Source of the DNA: Sabulicella glaciei
GTDB lineage: Bacteria; Pseudomonadota; Alphaproteobacteria; Acetobacterales; Acetobacteraceae
Direction of reading: 5' to 3'
NCBI RefSeq assembly: GCF_026183895.1
Contig: NZ_JAPFQI010000018.1
Span: 24,644-88,643 of the forward strand
Length of the DNA: 64,000 nucleotides
A program made the translations under genes and the position numbers. Under the pieces are notes generated by a model, which saw only the letters and a list, made by a program, of their open reading frames with translations, was not told where the DNA came from and searched no databases. Positions 54,429 through 63,402 of the stretch are shown here, in pieces; position 1 is the stretch's first letter, and each line of letters begins with the position of its first letter.

Positions 54429-54896
54429 GCGGAGACAGCCCCGACAAACTGCGTCGCATGAGTGGTCCCGGCCTGCGGACCTTTCTCGCCATCGCCGATC
54501 GGTGGCGGCTCACCGAAGCCCAGCGCCTCGCCAGCCTCGGCCGACCGCTGCGTTTCAGGCCTTGGCCACAGCCGCTCGGCAAGGGGATCCGCTCACCCTC
54601 GAGGTGGACATGCTTTTTCGGGTCGGCATCGTGCTGAACATCCACAAGGCGCTGCGCGTCCTCCATGGCAGTGAGCAGGAGGCCCTCGCCTGGCTCGCCA
54701 CGCCGCACCAAGCGGCGCCATTCAGGGGCCAGGCTCCGATGGACCTCGTGACCTCAGGGAGCCAGGACATCTGGTGAGGGTGCTGCGCTTTCTGCAGGCG
54801 GCGCAGACCGGCCTGTACATGGCGCCGATCGAGGCGATCGACCGTCATTTCGTGCCCTATCGAGACGAAGATCTCAAGGAACAGAAAAGGCCTCCC
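54425..54896 (+). pseudogene. Xre/MbcA/ParS antitoxin gene, two frameshifts
   Basis: Read across frames it is a complete DUF2384-type antitoxin: LRTFLAIADRWRLTEAQRLA (first frame), QALATAARQGDPLTLEVDML and LNIHKALRVLHGSEQEALAW, TPHQAAPFRGQAPMDLVTSG (second), then VLRFLQAAQTGLYMAP (third). Single-base losses near 54548 and 54768 explain both shifts. Such antitoxins normally pair with RES or similar toxins; none is next to it. Confidence 0.7.
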
Positions 54897-55124
54897 ATGA
54901 CCCCCTCTGACCCGCCTTCCGATCTCGTGACCCTCGTCCAAACGATGGTCGCGGAGTCGGGCGATCCTGCGGGCTTCGACGCCGCGGCCTGGCTGGCGAA
55001 CTGGATGCAGCGGCCGGTGCCCGCCCTGGGCAATCGGACGCCGCTCAGCTTCATGGGAACCGAGGAGGGCCGGGACCTCGTGAAGCAGATCCTCCTGCGA
55101 ATGCAGAGCGGGGCGTACTCGTGA
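54897..55124 (+). CDS. short ParS-like domain protein, 75 aa
   Basis: MTPSDPPSDLVTLVQTMVAE, then AAWLANWMQRPVPALGNRTP with a GREGRD-like tail (TEEGRDLVKQILLRMQSGAY) resembling the toxin-binding end of Xre/MbcA/ParS proteins. AAGG lies upstream of ATG 54897. Overlaps the next gene by four bases. Confidence 0.6.
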   Translation: MTPSDPPSDLVTLVQTMVAESGDPAGFDAAAWLANWMQRPVPALGNRTPLSFMGTEEGRDLVKQILLRMQSGAYS

Positions 55125-55402
55125 GCCGCGACGAGCTGCCGCTGCTGCCCCTGGCGGCGAGCTTGCATCTGGCCGATCGCCACTTCTTCAGCCTGTCGTG
55201 CCGGGGCTGCCAGCGAATGGTGGACATGGGCGTTCGCCGCGCCGTGCGACTGGCCAATGGACAGCGCACGGAAGACTGGCTGGCTCGGCTGCGCTGCATC
55301 GAGTGCGGCAGCCGGGGCGCGTCGATCCAGTTTCGGGCCGACACTCGAAACGCGGAGGCCATCGCGCGCGACGGGCCGCTGCCCGTCTGTCAGGAGGAGT
55401 GA
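55121..55402 (+). CDS. zinc-ribbon-like small protein
   Basis: 93 aa. Two Cys pairs, SCRGCQ and RCIECGS, about 35 residues apart, form a likely zinc ribbon. GTG 55121 overlaps the previous stop. Function unknown; could be a nucleic-acid-binding partner. Confidence 0.65.
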   Translation: MSRDELPLLPLAASLHLADRHFFSLSCRGCQRMVDMGVRRAVRLANGQRTEDWLARLRCIECGSRGASIQFRADTRNAEAIARDGPLPVCQEE

Positions 55403-55424
55403 GGCGGGAGCATCAACGCCGGGG

Positions 55425-55859
55425 TTGCTTTGCAACTCGATCACCCATACGTTATTATCAAGGCCTGAAATCAGGATATACCTGCAGTCCGATGGGACCG
55501 CGCCCTTCGAGGAACGCCTGCTTGAGCAAGAGGCCCGCGCGGCGGCCCGCATCGATACGGCGCTCGAGACGCTGGAGCGGGGTTTACGGCCGGATGTCCG
55601 TCCGGTGGGCGAGGGCGTGCACGAGGCCCGCATCGACTATGGGCCGGGCTACCGGGTGTACTTCGCGCCCGATGGGGAGGCGCTCGTGATCCTGCTGCTC
55701 TGCGGCGACAAGCGGACGCAGCCAGAGGACATCGAGACCTCCAAAGGGCTGTGGAAGGACTACAAACAGCGGCGGGCGGCGCCTCCGCGGGACTCCAAGA
55801 AGTCGAGGGGTGGGCAGGCGCAGGCGCCGCAGCCCGTCAGCAAGCGCAGAGGAGAGTGA
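55425..55859 (+). CDS. RelE/HigB-type toxin
   Basis: About 144 aa. EIRIYLQSDGTAPFEERLLE, VRPVGEGVHEARIDYGPGYR and VYFAPDG, LLLCGDKRTQ mark the phage-Gp49/HigB-like RelE superfamily, which cut or block ribosome-bound mRNA. The start is unclear: a TTG at 55425, or later; the first codons may be lost. Basic Lys/Arg-rich C-terminal tail. Followed directly by its antitoxin. Confidence 0.75.
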   Translation: MLCNSITHTLLSRPEIRIYLQSDGTAPFEERLLEQEARAAARIDTALETLERGLRPDVRPVGEGVHEARIDYGPGYRVYFAPDGEALVILLLCGDKRTQPEDIETSKGLWKDYKQRRAAPPRDSKKSRGGQAQAPQPVSKRRGE

Positions 55860-55860
55860 G

Positions 55861-56193
55861 ATGGCCCTGACGAAGAGCTACCACGACGCTGTCATCGACC
55901 GCGCCCGCCGGGATCCGGCGTTCCGAGCGGCCCTGCTGGAAGAGGCGGCGCAGAACCTCCTCGACGGGGAGCTTGAGATCGCTCGCAGCCAGCTGCGCAA
56001 ATGCGCTCATGCCCTGGCGACGTTCGACGTCCTGGCCGCGACCACCAACATCCCGAAGCCCAGCCTGATGCGCATGCTCGGACCCTCCGGCAATCCGCGG
56101 GCCGAGAACCTCCTGGCCATCCTGCGGGCCTTGCAGAGCCACGCCGGCGTCGCCCTCCAGGTCTCCAGCCGACAGCTCGAGCCGGCCGCCTGA
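55861..56193 (+). CDS. HigA-like antitoxin
   Basis: 110 aa. HTH of the addiction-module antidote type: FDVLAATTNIPKPSLMRML, then NPRAENLLAILRALQ. The ATG at 55861 follows the toxin stop by one base. Toxin-first order is normal for HigBA. Confidence 0.75.
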   Translation: MALTKSYHDAVIDRARRDPAFRAALLEEAAQNLLDGELEIARSQLRKCAHALATFDVLAATTNIPKPSLMRMLGPSGNPRAENLLAILRALQSHAGVALQVSSRQLEPAA

Positions 56194-56607
56194 CTGCCCC
56201 CAACGACGTCCTTCGTGGTGTCGTCCCCGCAGATCACAGGCTTCCGGGCGATGGAGGGCGTCACGACCTCGCGCCCCTCAAGCCGGCAGCCGGGAACGTC
56301 CGGTGCAGCGGAGAAATCAAGTCGTGACGGCAGGCTCTGGTCAGCGTCGTTGACAGGGTGCCCCTTGCGGACACCATGAAGACGAGGCCCAGCCTTCAGG
56401 AGCCTCCCGCTTTTAACCCACCGACCTCATCCCCTTCCTTCATTCCCTGGCCGACTTAGTTCGTGCGGTCGCAGAGCTGCTGCTCGCGATCAGGAGGAGG
56501 TGAGGTCCCTGTGCCGGGGTGGAAGGACTTTGGCCCGCCGCCGAGATCAAACTTGACAGCAGGAGACGTGGAGGAGGGCAGGGGAGTCGACGCACTGAGC
56601 GCTCCTG
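56194..56607. other. stretch with no supported gene
   Basis: Only short frames without protein pattern; lies between the HigA-like gene and the truncated ABC ATPase gene. Confidence 0.45.
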
Positions 56608-57312
56608 CTAGAGCGCGGCCGGGGAGTTTCCTTCAACGGGGTGCAAGTGGCAGGCGACTGCCTGACGCCATCCGGGCCGCGCAAGAGCGGGCTCGCGGAT
56701 CTGGCAGACTTCCATCGCAAAGGGACAAGTGTCCGCATAAGCGCAACCGTGACCTGAGCGGATTGCCTCGTTCGCCGCTGCCGACGGGCTCGGTTCTGCG
56801 TCCCGCTCCTCCGGGTGGACAAAGCGCGCAGCTGCGAGAAGCGCCTGGGTGTAGGGATGCAGAGGCGCACCGAACACTTCCTCGGCTGCCCCCTGCTCCA
56901 CGATCCGTCCACGGTACATGACGGCCACCTCGTCCGCCTGATAGCGCACGGTCGCCAAGTCGTGACTGATAAGCAGATAGCTCATCCCCAGCCGATTTTG
57001 CGTCTCGACGAGCAGATTGATGATCTGGAGTCGGACGGACACGTCAAGCGCCGAGACGGGCTCGTCCAACACGACGACGCGCGGACGCGCGACGATGGCC
57101 CGTGCGATGGCAATCCTCTGCCGTTGCCCACCGCTGAACTCGTGGGGGAAGTTCCGTGCGGAGGCCGGATCCAGACCGACCTCCTCGAGCACGGCTGACA
57201 CCCGCTCGGCAATCTCGCGCCCCTCGGCGCCGCCGTTGAAGCGGAGTGGCTCGGCGACGATCCGCCCAACCCGCATCCGTGGATTCAGGGAACTCCACGG
57301 GTCTTGGAAGAG
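56608..57312 (-). pseudogene. oligopeptide/dipeptide ABC transporter ATPase, N-terminally truncated
   Basis: About 225 homologous residues: LFQDPWSSLNPRMRVG (Q loop), FSGGQRQRIAIARAI (signature), VVVLDEPVSALDVS (Walker B), LLISHDLATVRY (switch His), and the Cys-rich oligopeptide-type tail (GCAYADTCPFA). Walker A and the first ~70 residues are missing; at about 57312 the homology stops and integrase sequence on the other strand begins. Confidence 0.85.
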
Positions 57313-57543
57313 TTCCGCAGTTCGTTTCGGGATTGGGTGGCCGAATGTACGGCGACACCGGAAGCGGTCGCGGAGGCCGCGCTGGCGCATTCGGTGGGCA
57401 GTGATGTGATGCGCGCCTATCAGCGCAGCGACCTGCTAGAGAAACGCCGATCCCTCATGAGCCAGTGGGCGACGTTTTGCACCGCCCCAGCCGCATCTGT
57501 CGCGGACCTCTCCTCCGGCAGGGCGTGGAGGGTGGGGGCGTGA
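57313..57543 (+). pseudogene. tyrosine recombinase (integrase) C-terminal remnant
   Basis: FRSSFRDWVAECT, EAALAHSVGSDVMRAYQRSD and a LLEKRRSLMSQWATFC end match the last ~60 residues of P4-like integrases, with LAH and the AY Tyr of the active site. All N-terminal parts are absent; it abuts the cut ABC ATPase. Confidence 0.8.
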
Positions 57544-57842
57544 CCACGTATCGTGATTTCCGCCCTGTCCCCAAAATCACCAAAACTCTTCTTGCCGCGC
57601 TTGCGGAGCCACTGCTGTCGGCGCTTCCGATCCGTGACCAGGAGCTACGTTGCAGCGTGAGTGACGGCGATATGCCGCGATGCGAGCGCGAACCAGTGTA
57701 GGTGCGGCTTATGGCCTACGTGTCGCGGGACGCAGGGCCGCCGCCCGCGGGAAACTGAACCTAGCCGAGTGGCAAGACTTCACTTGCGTTCCCCCGTCAC
57801 CCATTTTATAGCGTTCGCTTCAAAATTGACAGTGAAGCGGCT

Positions 57843-58442
57843 ATGGCGCGACCTCGCCTCTTTGACGAAGGCGCTGCACTCGATGCGGCGATGAACGTTT
57901 TCTGGAGGCATGGCTACGCGGCGACGTCCGTACGCGACCTTTGTGCGGCGACGGGACTTGGACCGCCAAGCCTTTACAATGCCTTTGGCGACAAGCAGGC
58001 GCTTTTCGCCCGATGCCTGGATCGCTACCTGGACGAAAACACACTCGCGCGGATCCGGCGCGCCGAGGCACACCAGCCCCCACGGCTGGCCTTGGAGCGC
58101 TTCCTCTCGGCGGTGGCCGAGCGGTCCATCGCCGACAATCGAGGTTGCTTACTCGTGAACACGGCGCTTGAGGTCGCACCGCATGAGCCGGCCATCGGCT
58201 CCGTGGTGGCAGAGCGCCTGGGCGAGATCGAGAGCTTCTTCTTTCGGTGCGTCGAAGCTGGCCAACGGGAGGGAAGTGTCAGTCGTGAGCGTGCGCCCGA
58301 AGATCTTGCGCGTCTCCTGCTCGCAGTGGTGATGGGCATGCGCGTGTTGGCCCGCGCGCGCCCGGACGCTGCCCTTCTGCAAGGCGCGTTGCAGCAGGCT
58401 CTCTCGTTGCTTGGAACGCCGACGCCGGAGGCGAGGCCATGA
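57843..58442 (+). CDS. TetR-family regulator
   Basis: 199 aa. FDEGAALDAAMNVFWRHGY and SVRDLCAATGLGPPSLYNAF are the HTH; FGDKQALFARCLDRYL follows. The C-terminal type is that of AcrR/NemR-like regulators. It overlaps the GST gene by four bases, so it likely controls its own operon in response to an electrophile. Confidence 0.9.
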   Translation: MARPRLFDEGAALDAAMNVFWRHGYAATSVRDLCAATGLGPPSLYNAFGDKQALFARCLDRYLDENTLARIRRAEAHQPPRLALERFLSAVAERSIADNRGCLLVNTALEVAPHEPAIGSVVAERLGEIESFFFRCVEAGQREGSVSRERAPEDLARLLLAVVMGMRVLARARPDAALLQGALQQALSLLGTPTPEARP

Positions 58443-59281
58443 CGAATGTTGAAGCCAACGTGCGCGGCGGGCTGCGCAGCACGACCCCCTCTGCAAAGCC
58501 GAGTTCAGCGAAGGCACGACAGCTTTACGAGCTTTGCGGAACCGATCCCGCGCGGGTGCTGAGCCCCCATTGCTGGCGCGTCCGCATGGCGCTTGCGCAC
58601 AAGGGGCTGGAGTTCGAGAGCATCCCTTTGCGCCTCACCGAACCGGAGCGCCTCGCCTTCACCGATCATACGCGCGCGCCAGTGCTCGTAGATGGAGAGC
58701 GAGTAGTCGCCGGTTCCTGGGACATCGCGCTCTATCTGGACGAAGCATATCCGCAGACGCCCCTGCTGTTCCAGAACGCCCCCGAGGCATATCGCGCTGT
58801 CGTGAGCTGGAATGACAGCATCTTGCAGGCGGGGCTTGAGCGCCTGATCGTATCTGACATCCCGCATCTGCTCGACGGTGCTGATCGAATTTACTTCATC
58901 GAGCGCCACGAGGAGAAGTTCGGGCAGCCGCTGCACGAGGTGACCGCTGCTAGAGAGGAGCGGCTACCAAAATTCCGTATCTCTCTGGAGCCCCTCCGCA
59001 TCGCCCTGGAGTCCTCGCCTTTTCTTGGTGGCGCCAACCCCGACTACGCAGACTACATCGTCTTCGGCTCCTTTATGTGGGCCCGGAGCGTAAGTCTCCT
59101 GCGGATCCTGGAGGCGGAGGATCGGATCTTCGCGTGGCGTGAGGAGATGCTCAACCTTCACGGTAGCATGGCACGCAATGCGCCCTGCTTCAGCATGTGC
59201 CGTAACCAATCCTTAGCTGGAGGAGACAACAAGGATGGGGGACGGCGAACGCGATCCTTTTTCCAATTTTTTCGGAGGTGA
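58439..59281 (+). CDS. glutathione S-transferase family protein
   Basis: About 280 aa. Thioredoxin-like N-terminal part (SPHCWRVRMALAHKGLEFE, RAPVLVDGERVVAGSWDIAL) and helical C-terminal domain (NPDYADYIVFGSFMWA), nearest in pattern to beta-etherase-like GSTs. The last ~25 residues look out of frame, so the true end is probably near 59215. Coupled to TetR. Confidence 0.85.
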   Translation: MTNVEANVRGGLRSTTPSAKPSSAKARQLYELCGTDPARVLSPHCWRVRMALAHKGLEFESIPLRLTEPERLAFTDHTRAPVLVDGERVVAGSWDIALYLDEAYPQTPLLFQNAPEAYRAVVSWNDSILQAGLERLIVSDIPHLLDGADRIYFIERHEEKFGQPLHEVTAAREERLPKFRISLEPLRIALESSPFLGGANPDYADYIVFGSFMWARSVSLLRILEAEDRIFAWREEMLNLHGSMARNAPCFSMCRNQSLAGGDNKDGGRRTRSFFQFFRR

Positions 59282-59396
59282 AAATTACACCGACGAAGGG
59301 CTTTCCTGGCAGGATGCGGTCCGTCTCCTGATCCTGGTCCTGGCATTTCTATGGCAAGGGCTTGTGGTGGCTTGCCAAATGCTTCCCTCGCTATGA
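59235..59396 (+). CDS. 53-aa membrane peptide
   Basis: GERDPFSNFFGGENYTDEGL then a membrane helix (VRLLILVLAFLWQGLVVACQ). GGAGGAG lies upstream of the ATG. It overlaps the tail of the GST frame by 47 bases, supporting an earlier GST end. Function unknown. Confidence 0.6.
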   Translation: MGDGERDPFSNFFGGENYTDEGLSWQDAVRLLILVLAFLWQGLVVACQMLPSL

Positions 59397-59777
59397 CCCA
59401 AACCCGGACACTGGCCCATGCATAACCGCATATGTCCTGAATGACCCAGCACAATCCGAGGCAGGCTGCGGAAGCGATGCGTATGCGGCATGCGGGGTCT
59501 AGGGACCTTCTGCGGACGATGAACGCAGTCCCAGCGGTCAAGGCGCTTGCGGGAATGGGCCTTATCTCCTGCACGCACCGCCTTTCTCGGCGGGCGGGCA
59601 CGCTCTTGCCCAAGTTCTGCGGAAGCGTCTTGGATCGCTGCGACAGTGGAACGCTAGGGCCTGTCATCGCCTGAGGTGGTCGAGTGAGGTGGCGCAGCAC
59701 AAGACGCGCAGGACAGGGACCGCCATGTTCTCGTGTCGTGTCGCGACAGACCGCCGTTCCTTGAGCCGGGTCAAGGT
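59397..59777. other. stretch with no supported gene
   Basis: Short frames only, none with a recognisable pattern, before the convergent RidA-like gene. Confidence 0.45.
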
Positions 59778-60326
59778 TTAGGCGACCTCGATGACGGCCT
59801 CGACGATGACTGTGACGCCGAAGGCTGTGGAGGCGCCGAACACCGTGCGCGCATGCCGACCACGATCCGCGAATACCTCGACGAACAGGTCCGTGCAGCC
59901 ATCAATCACCTTGGCTTGCTCCGTGAATTCGGGGACGGCGTTTACAAAGCCCACGACCTTTCCGACGCGGACCACGTTGTCCAAGCTCCCTGCCGCGTCG
60001 CGCATCGCCGCGAGCAGGGACAGACCGGCCAGCCGCGCGTGCTGGTATGCGTCCTCAGCCGACACGTCGGCCCCGACCCGGCCTCTGGGGGTCGGGAGGC
60101 CCGGCCTGCGCCCGCCGGTCCCGGCGAGGAACACCAAGTTCCCCATCCTCGTGTAGGGGACGTAATTGGCCACGGCTGTCGGGACGGGCGGCAACGTGAT
60201 CCCGAGGTCCCGGAGCCGCTGCTCCGCGCCGACAGTCGCGGACTGGGCCGGAGCGCGACGCGGCAGCAACGCGGCGGCCGATGCGGTCAGGGCGATAAGG
60301 GAAGACCGGCGGTGAAGGCTCTGCAT
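59778..60326 (-). CDS. exported RidA/YjgF-like protein
   Basis: 182 aa. A Tat-like signal (RRSSLIALTASAAALLPRRA) is followed by a RidA-like fold: LVFLAGTGG, DAYQHARLAGLSLLAAMRDA and a LDNVVRVGKVVGFVN stretch, ARTVFGAST near the end. The Arg of the enamine-deaminase site falls in ARTVFG. Export of a RidA-like protein is unusual. ATG 60326 is chosen over 60386. Confidence 0.8.
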   Translation of the reverse strand: MQSLHRRSSLIALTASAAALLPRRAPAQSATVGAEQRLRDLGITLPPVPTAVANYVPYTRMGNLVFLAGTGGRRPGLPTPRGRVGADVSAEDAYQHARLAGLSLLAAMRDAAGSLDNVVRVGKVVGFVNAVPEFTEQAKVIDGCTDLFVEVFADRGRHARTVFGASTAFGVTVIVEAVIEVA

Positions 60327-60382
60327 GGCTTTGCCCTCTGGGCCGCGTGCGGCCGATACGGCAAGGCTACTCAGGTCCTGGC

Positions 60383-60880
60383 TCAAGTGTCACCAAATTG
60401 AGGTGTGGCAAGCCTCCACTTGCGTGGTTTGGTGTCGAGAACACAAAGCGTGCCCAGCGCTTGGCCATCGGCGGAGAGGAGAGGCACGCCCGCATAAGCC
60501 GCGACCCCGTATTCGAGGGCCGTCGGATTGTCTTTGACCAAGGGGTGCTCCTTGGCGTCCTCGACAACGAAGGCCTCGCCCGAGGCCACGGCATGACGAC
60601 AAAAGGAGTGGGACAGCGCAGTTCCGCGCTGGGCTGCGAAATCCTCGGGAATAGGGCCTGAGTGGCTTTTGAAGAACTGCCGGTCGTGGTCGACGAGCGA
60701 GACAAGGGCCATGGGCGCGTCGAGCGTCTCGCGGGCGAGCCGCGTCAGTTGGTCAAAACCCTCCTCCGCGGGTGTGTCCAGCAGCATGGTCGCGTGAAGG
60801 GCCTCAAGTCGGGCGGGATCTGCAACTGGGTCTTCGGACAGGGTAGCGACCTCCTGGCCAGTGAAGAACGAGCGACAGGA
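60383..60880 (-). pseudogene. GAF-domain protein, ends damaged
   Basis: A GAF sensor domain: LLDTPAEEGFDQLTRLARE, DAPMALVSLVDHDRQFFKS, SHSFCRHAV, YAGVPLLSADGQALGTLCVL. The N-terminus has no clear start; IS66 begins 13 bases past the recognisable part. The C-terminal tail (WRLATPQFGDT) ends earlier than usual. Likely broken by insertion. Confidence 0.65.
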
Positions 60881-60967
60881 ATACTGGTTTTCCGTAAGCG
60901 CGGCGTAGGGGCCCTTGTTGAAGGCCGGAGCTGAAGCCGCGAGGTGGATCGCCACGGAGGAGTGGCG

Positions 60968-61429
60968 ATGGAGCGATGGATGTCTGGGCCTGGTGCCAGC
61001 ACTGATGCCAGCACGGGTGCTGGCACTGTGGCGGGGGAACGGGTGGAGATCGTCACCCGTGGTGGACGGCGCAGCTACACGGTCGAAGAGAAGCTGGCGC
61101 TGGTGGCCGAGGCTTCGCAGCCCGGGTCTCGGGTGCTGGCAGTGGCGCAGCGCCATGGCCTTTCGCCGAGCCTGCTGCATCGCTGGCGGCGCGAGGCGGA
61201 GGGGAGGCCGCTGAAGCCGCTAGCCAAGGCCAAGCCGGCGCCCCGCCTGCCTGCGCTCGTGCCGCTGGTGATGGAGCCCCCCATGCCGACGGCACTGCCC
61301 GAGGCGAAGCCGGAGCCGCGGCCGGGCGGGGCCATCGAGGTGGTGCTGCGCAACGGCCGGCTGCTGCGCATCGGGGCGGGCGCGGATGTGGCAGCGGTGG
61401 CGCGCCTTGCTGCGGCGCTGGAGGCATGA
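60968..61429 (+). CDS. IS66 accessory protein, TnpA-like
   Basis: 153 aa. A helix-turn-helix start (SYTVEEKLALVAEASQPGSR, AQRHGLSPSLLHRWRREAEG), then a Pro-rich linker and a short beta end (IEVVLRNGRLLRIGAG). ATG 60968 has GGAGGAG upstream. Overlaps TnpB by four bases. Confidence 0.85.
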   Translation: MERWMSGPGASTDASTGAGTVAGERVEIVTRGGRRSYTVEEKLALVAEASQPGSRVLAVAQRHGLSPSLLHRWRREAEGRPLKPLAKAKPAPRLPALVPLVMEPPMPTALPEAKPEPRPGGAIEVVLRNGRLLRIGAGADVAAVARLAAALEA

Positions 61430-61782
61430 TCGCGCCGCCGACGGGCGCCCGTATCCTGCTGGCCACCCAGCCCGTGGACTTCCGCAAGGGCGCGCATGGC
61501 CTGGCGGCGCTGGCGGCCGAGATGCTGGGCGAGGATCCGTTCTCCGGCCTGGTGCTGGTGTTCCGATCGAAGCGTGCGGACCGCATCAAGATCCTCGTCT
61601 GGGACGGCTCGGGCCTGGTGCTGGTGTGGAAGCAGCTGGAGGGGGGCGGGTTCCGCTGGCCGCCTGTGGTGGACGGCATTCTGCGGCTCATGCCGGTGGA
61701 GTTCGCCGCCCTGTTTGACGGGCTCGACTGGCGGCGCATCGAAACGCCGAAACGGATTCCCAGGCCCACGGCCGCTGCCTAG
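61426..61782 (+). CDS. IS66 Orf2, TnpB-like
   Basis: 118 aa, typical length. GARILLATQPVDFRKGAHGL, FRSKRADRIKILVWDGSGLV, WKQLEGGGFRWP are standard for the family, which is required for IS66 transposition though its action is unknown. Confidence 0.92.
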   Translation: MIAPPTGARILLATQPVDFRKGAHGLAALAAEMLGEDPFSGLVLVFRSKRADRIKILVWDGSGLVLVWKQLEGGGFRWPPVVDGILRLMPVEFAALFDGLDWRRIETPKRIPRPTAAA

Positions 61783-61794
61783 AATCACGGGACG

Positions 61795-63402
61795 ATGCGC
61801 GCCGCGGGACCCGACACGCCGAGCCTGCCCGATGATCCCTGGGCCCTGCGCGCCCTGCTGGCCGCAGCGCTGGCCAAGGTTGACGCGCTGCACGCCGAGC
61901 GGGACGCGCTGGTCGTCGAGCGTGATGGGGTGGCGGCGGAGCGGGACGCCTTGGCGGAGCGCAACGCCCGGCTGGAGCACCTGCTCGAGAAGCTGCGGCG
62001 GATGCAGTTCGGCCGCAAGTCCGAGCGCCTGCCCGAGGAGCAGCTGCTGTTCGCGTTCGAGGAGGTGGAGGCTTCCATCGCCCAGACCGCAGCCGAGGCA
62101 GCCAAGACGTCCCCGGAGCAGCGGGAGGAGCAGCGCAAGCGCCGCCGGGCGGGGCGCGGCCGGCTGCCCGCGCACCTGCCTCGGGTGGAGCAGGTGCTGA
62201 GGCCCGAGGCGACAGCCTGTCCCTGCTGCGCGGGGCCGCTGGTGGAGATCGGCGCCGACACCTCCGAGCGCCTCGACGTAATCCCTGCACAGTTCCGCGT
62301 CCTGGTCACGAAGCGGCCCAAGCTCGCCTGCCGGGCGTGTCCCGGCACGGTGCTGCAGGCCCCCGCGCCGGCGCGGCTGATCGAGGGCGGCGTGCCCACG
62401 GAGGCGACCGTGGCCCACGTGCTGGTGTCGCGCTACGCGGATCACCTGCCCTTGTACCGGCAGTCGCAGATCCTGGCGCGGCAAGGGATTGAGATCGGCC
62501 GCGAGATGCTGGCCGACTGGGTGGGCACGGCGGCGCACGAGGTGATGCCCGTGGTGCGGCGGATGCACGAGATCCTGCTCGCCTCGCCCAAGTTGTTCGC
62601 GGACGAGACGCCCATGCCCGTGCTGGACCCAGGGCGCGGGCAAACAAAGAAGGGCTATGCCTGGGCGCTGGCGCGCGACGACCGGCCCTGGGGCGGGGCG
62701 GATCCGCCGGCGGTGGTGTTTCTGTACGCCCCTGGCCGGGGTGCGGAGCACGCGAAGGCGTTGCTGCGGGACTACGGCGGGATCGTGCAGTGCGATGGGT
62801 ACGGTGCCTACAAGGCCGTGGCGGCCGAGCGGGGCCTGACGTTGGCGTTCTGCTGGGCGCATGTGCGCCGGGAGTTCTTTGGCCTCGCCAAGGGCAAGGG
62901 GCCGATCGCCGAGGAGGCGCTGCGCAGGATCGCCGCCCTCTACGCCATCGAGGCCGAGCTGCGCGGAAAGCCACCCGACATCCGCCAGGCCGCCCGCGAG
63001 GCAAGGAGCCGGCCTCTGGTGGAGGATCTGTTTGCCTGGCTTGTGGTGCAGCTGACGCACCTGCCCCGGGGCAGCCCGACCGCGGAGGCCATCCGCTATG
63101 CGCTGAACCACCGGGACGGCTTGGTGCGGTTCCTCGACGATGGCCGGATCGAGCTGGACAGCAACACCGTGGAGCGGGCCATCCGTCCGGTGGTGCTGAG
63201 CCGGAAGAACGCGCTGTTCGCCTCCGGCGACGATGGCGGCGCGCGTTGGGCGACGGTCGCGTCGCTGGTGGAGACGTGCAAGCTGAACAACGTCGATCCG
63301 CAGCGCTATCTCAGCGAGCTGCTCACCCGGCTCGTGAACGGCTGGCCCCAAAGCCGCATCGACGACCTCATGCCCTGGCGCTGGGACACCACCGCCAGCT
63401 GA
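61795..63402 (+). CDS. IS66 transposase, TnpC-like
   Basis: 535 aa. Coiled N-terminal part (leucine-zipper-like), zinc-binding CPCCAGPL region, then the DDE domain: FADETPMPVLDPG, VQCDGYGAYK, and LDSNTVERAIRPVVLSRKN, and a TnpC end (LLTRLVNGWPQSRIDDLMPW). Nothing in the frame is broken, so the element may be active. Confidence 0.94.
   Translation: MRAAGPDTPSLPDDPWALRALLAAALAKVDALHAERDALVVERDGVAAERDALAERNARLEHLLEKLRRMQFGRKSERLPEEQLLFAFEEVEASIAQTAAEAAKTSPEQREEQRKRRRAGRGRLPAHLPRVEQVLRPEATACPCCAGPLVEIGADTSERLDVIPAQFRVLVTKRPKLACRACPGTVLQAPAPARLIEGGVPTEATVAHVLVSRYADHLPLYRQSQILARQGIEIGREMLADWVGTAAHEVMPVVRRMHEILLASPKLFADETPMPVLDPGRGQTKKGYAWALARDDRPWGGADPPAVVFLYAPGRGAEHAKALLRDYGGIVQCDGYGAYKAVAAERGLTLAFCWAHVRREFFGLAKGKGPIAEEALRRIAALYAIEAELRGKPPDIRQAAREARSRPLVEDLFAWLVVQLTHLPRGSPTAEAIRYALNHRDGLVRFLDDGRIELDSNTVERAIRPVVLSRKNALFASGDDGGARWATVASLVETCKLNNVDPQRYLSELLTRLVNGWPQSRIDDLMPWRWDTTAS

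Noticed and set aside
57320..57842. tRNA gene as integration site next to the integrase remnant
   Set aside because: No cloverleaf or conserved T-loop pattern could be found.
61075..63351. 758-residue minus-strand open frame
   Set aside because: Complete shadow of the IS66 genes in very GC-rich DNA.
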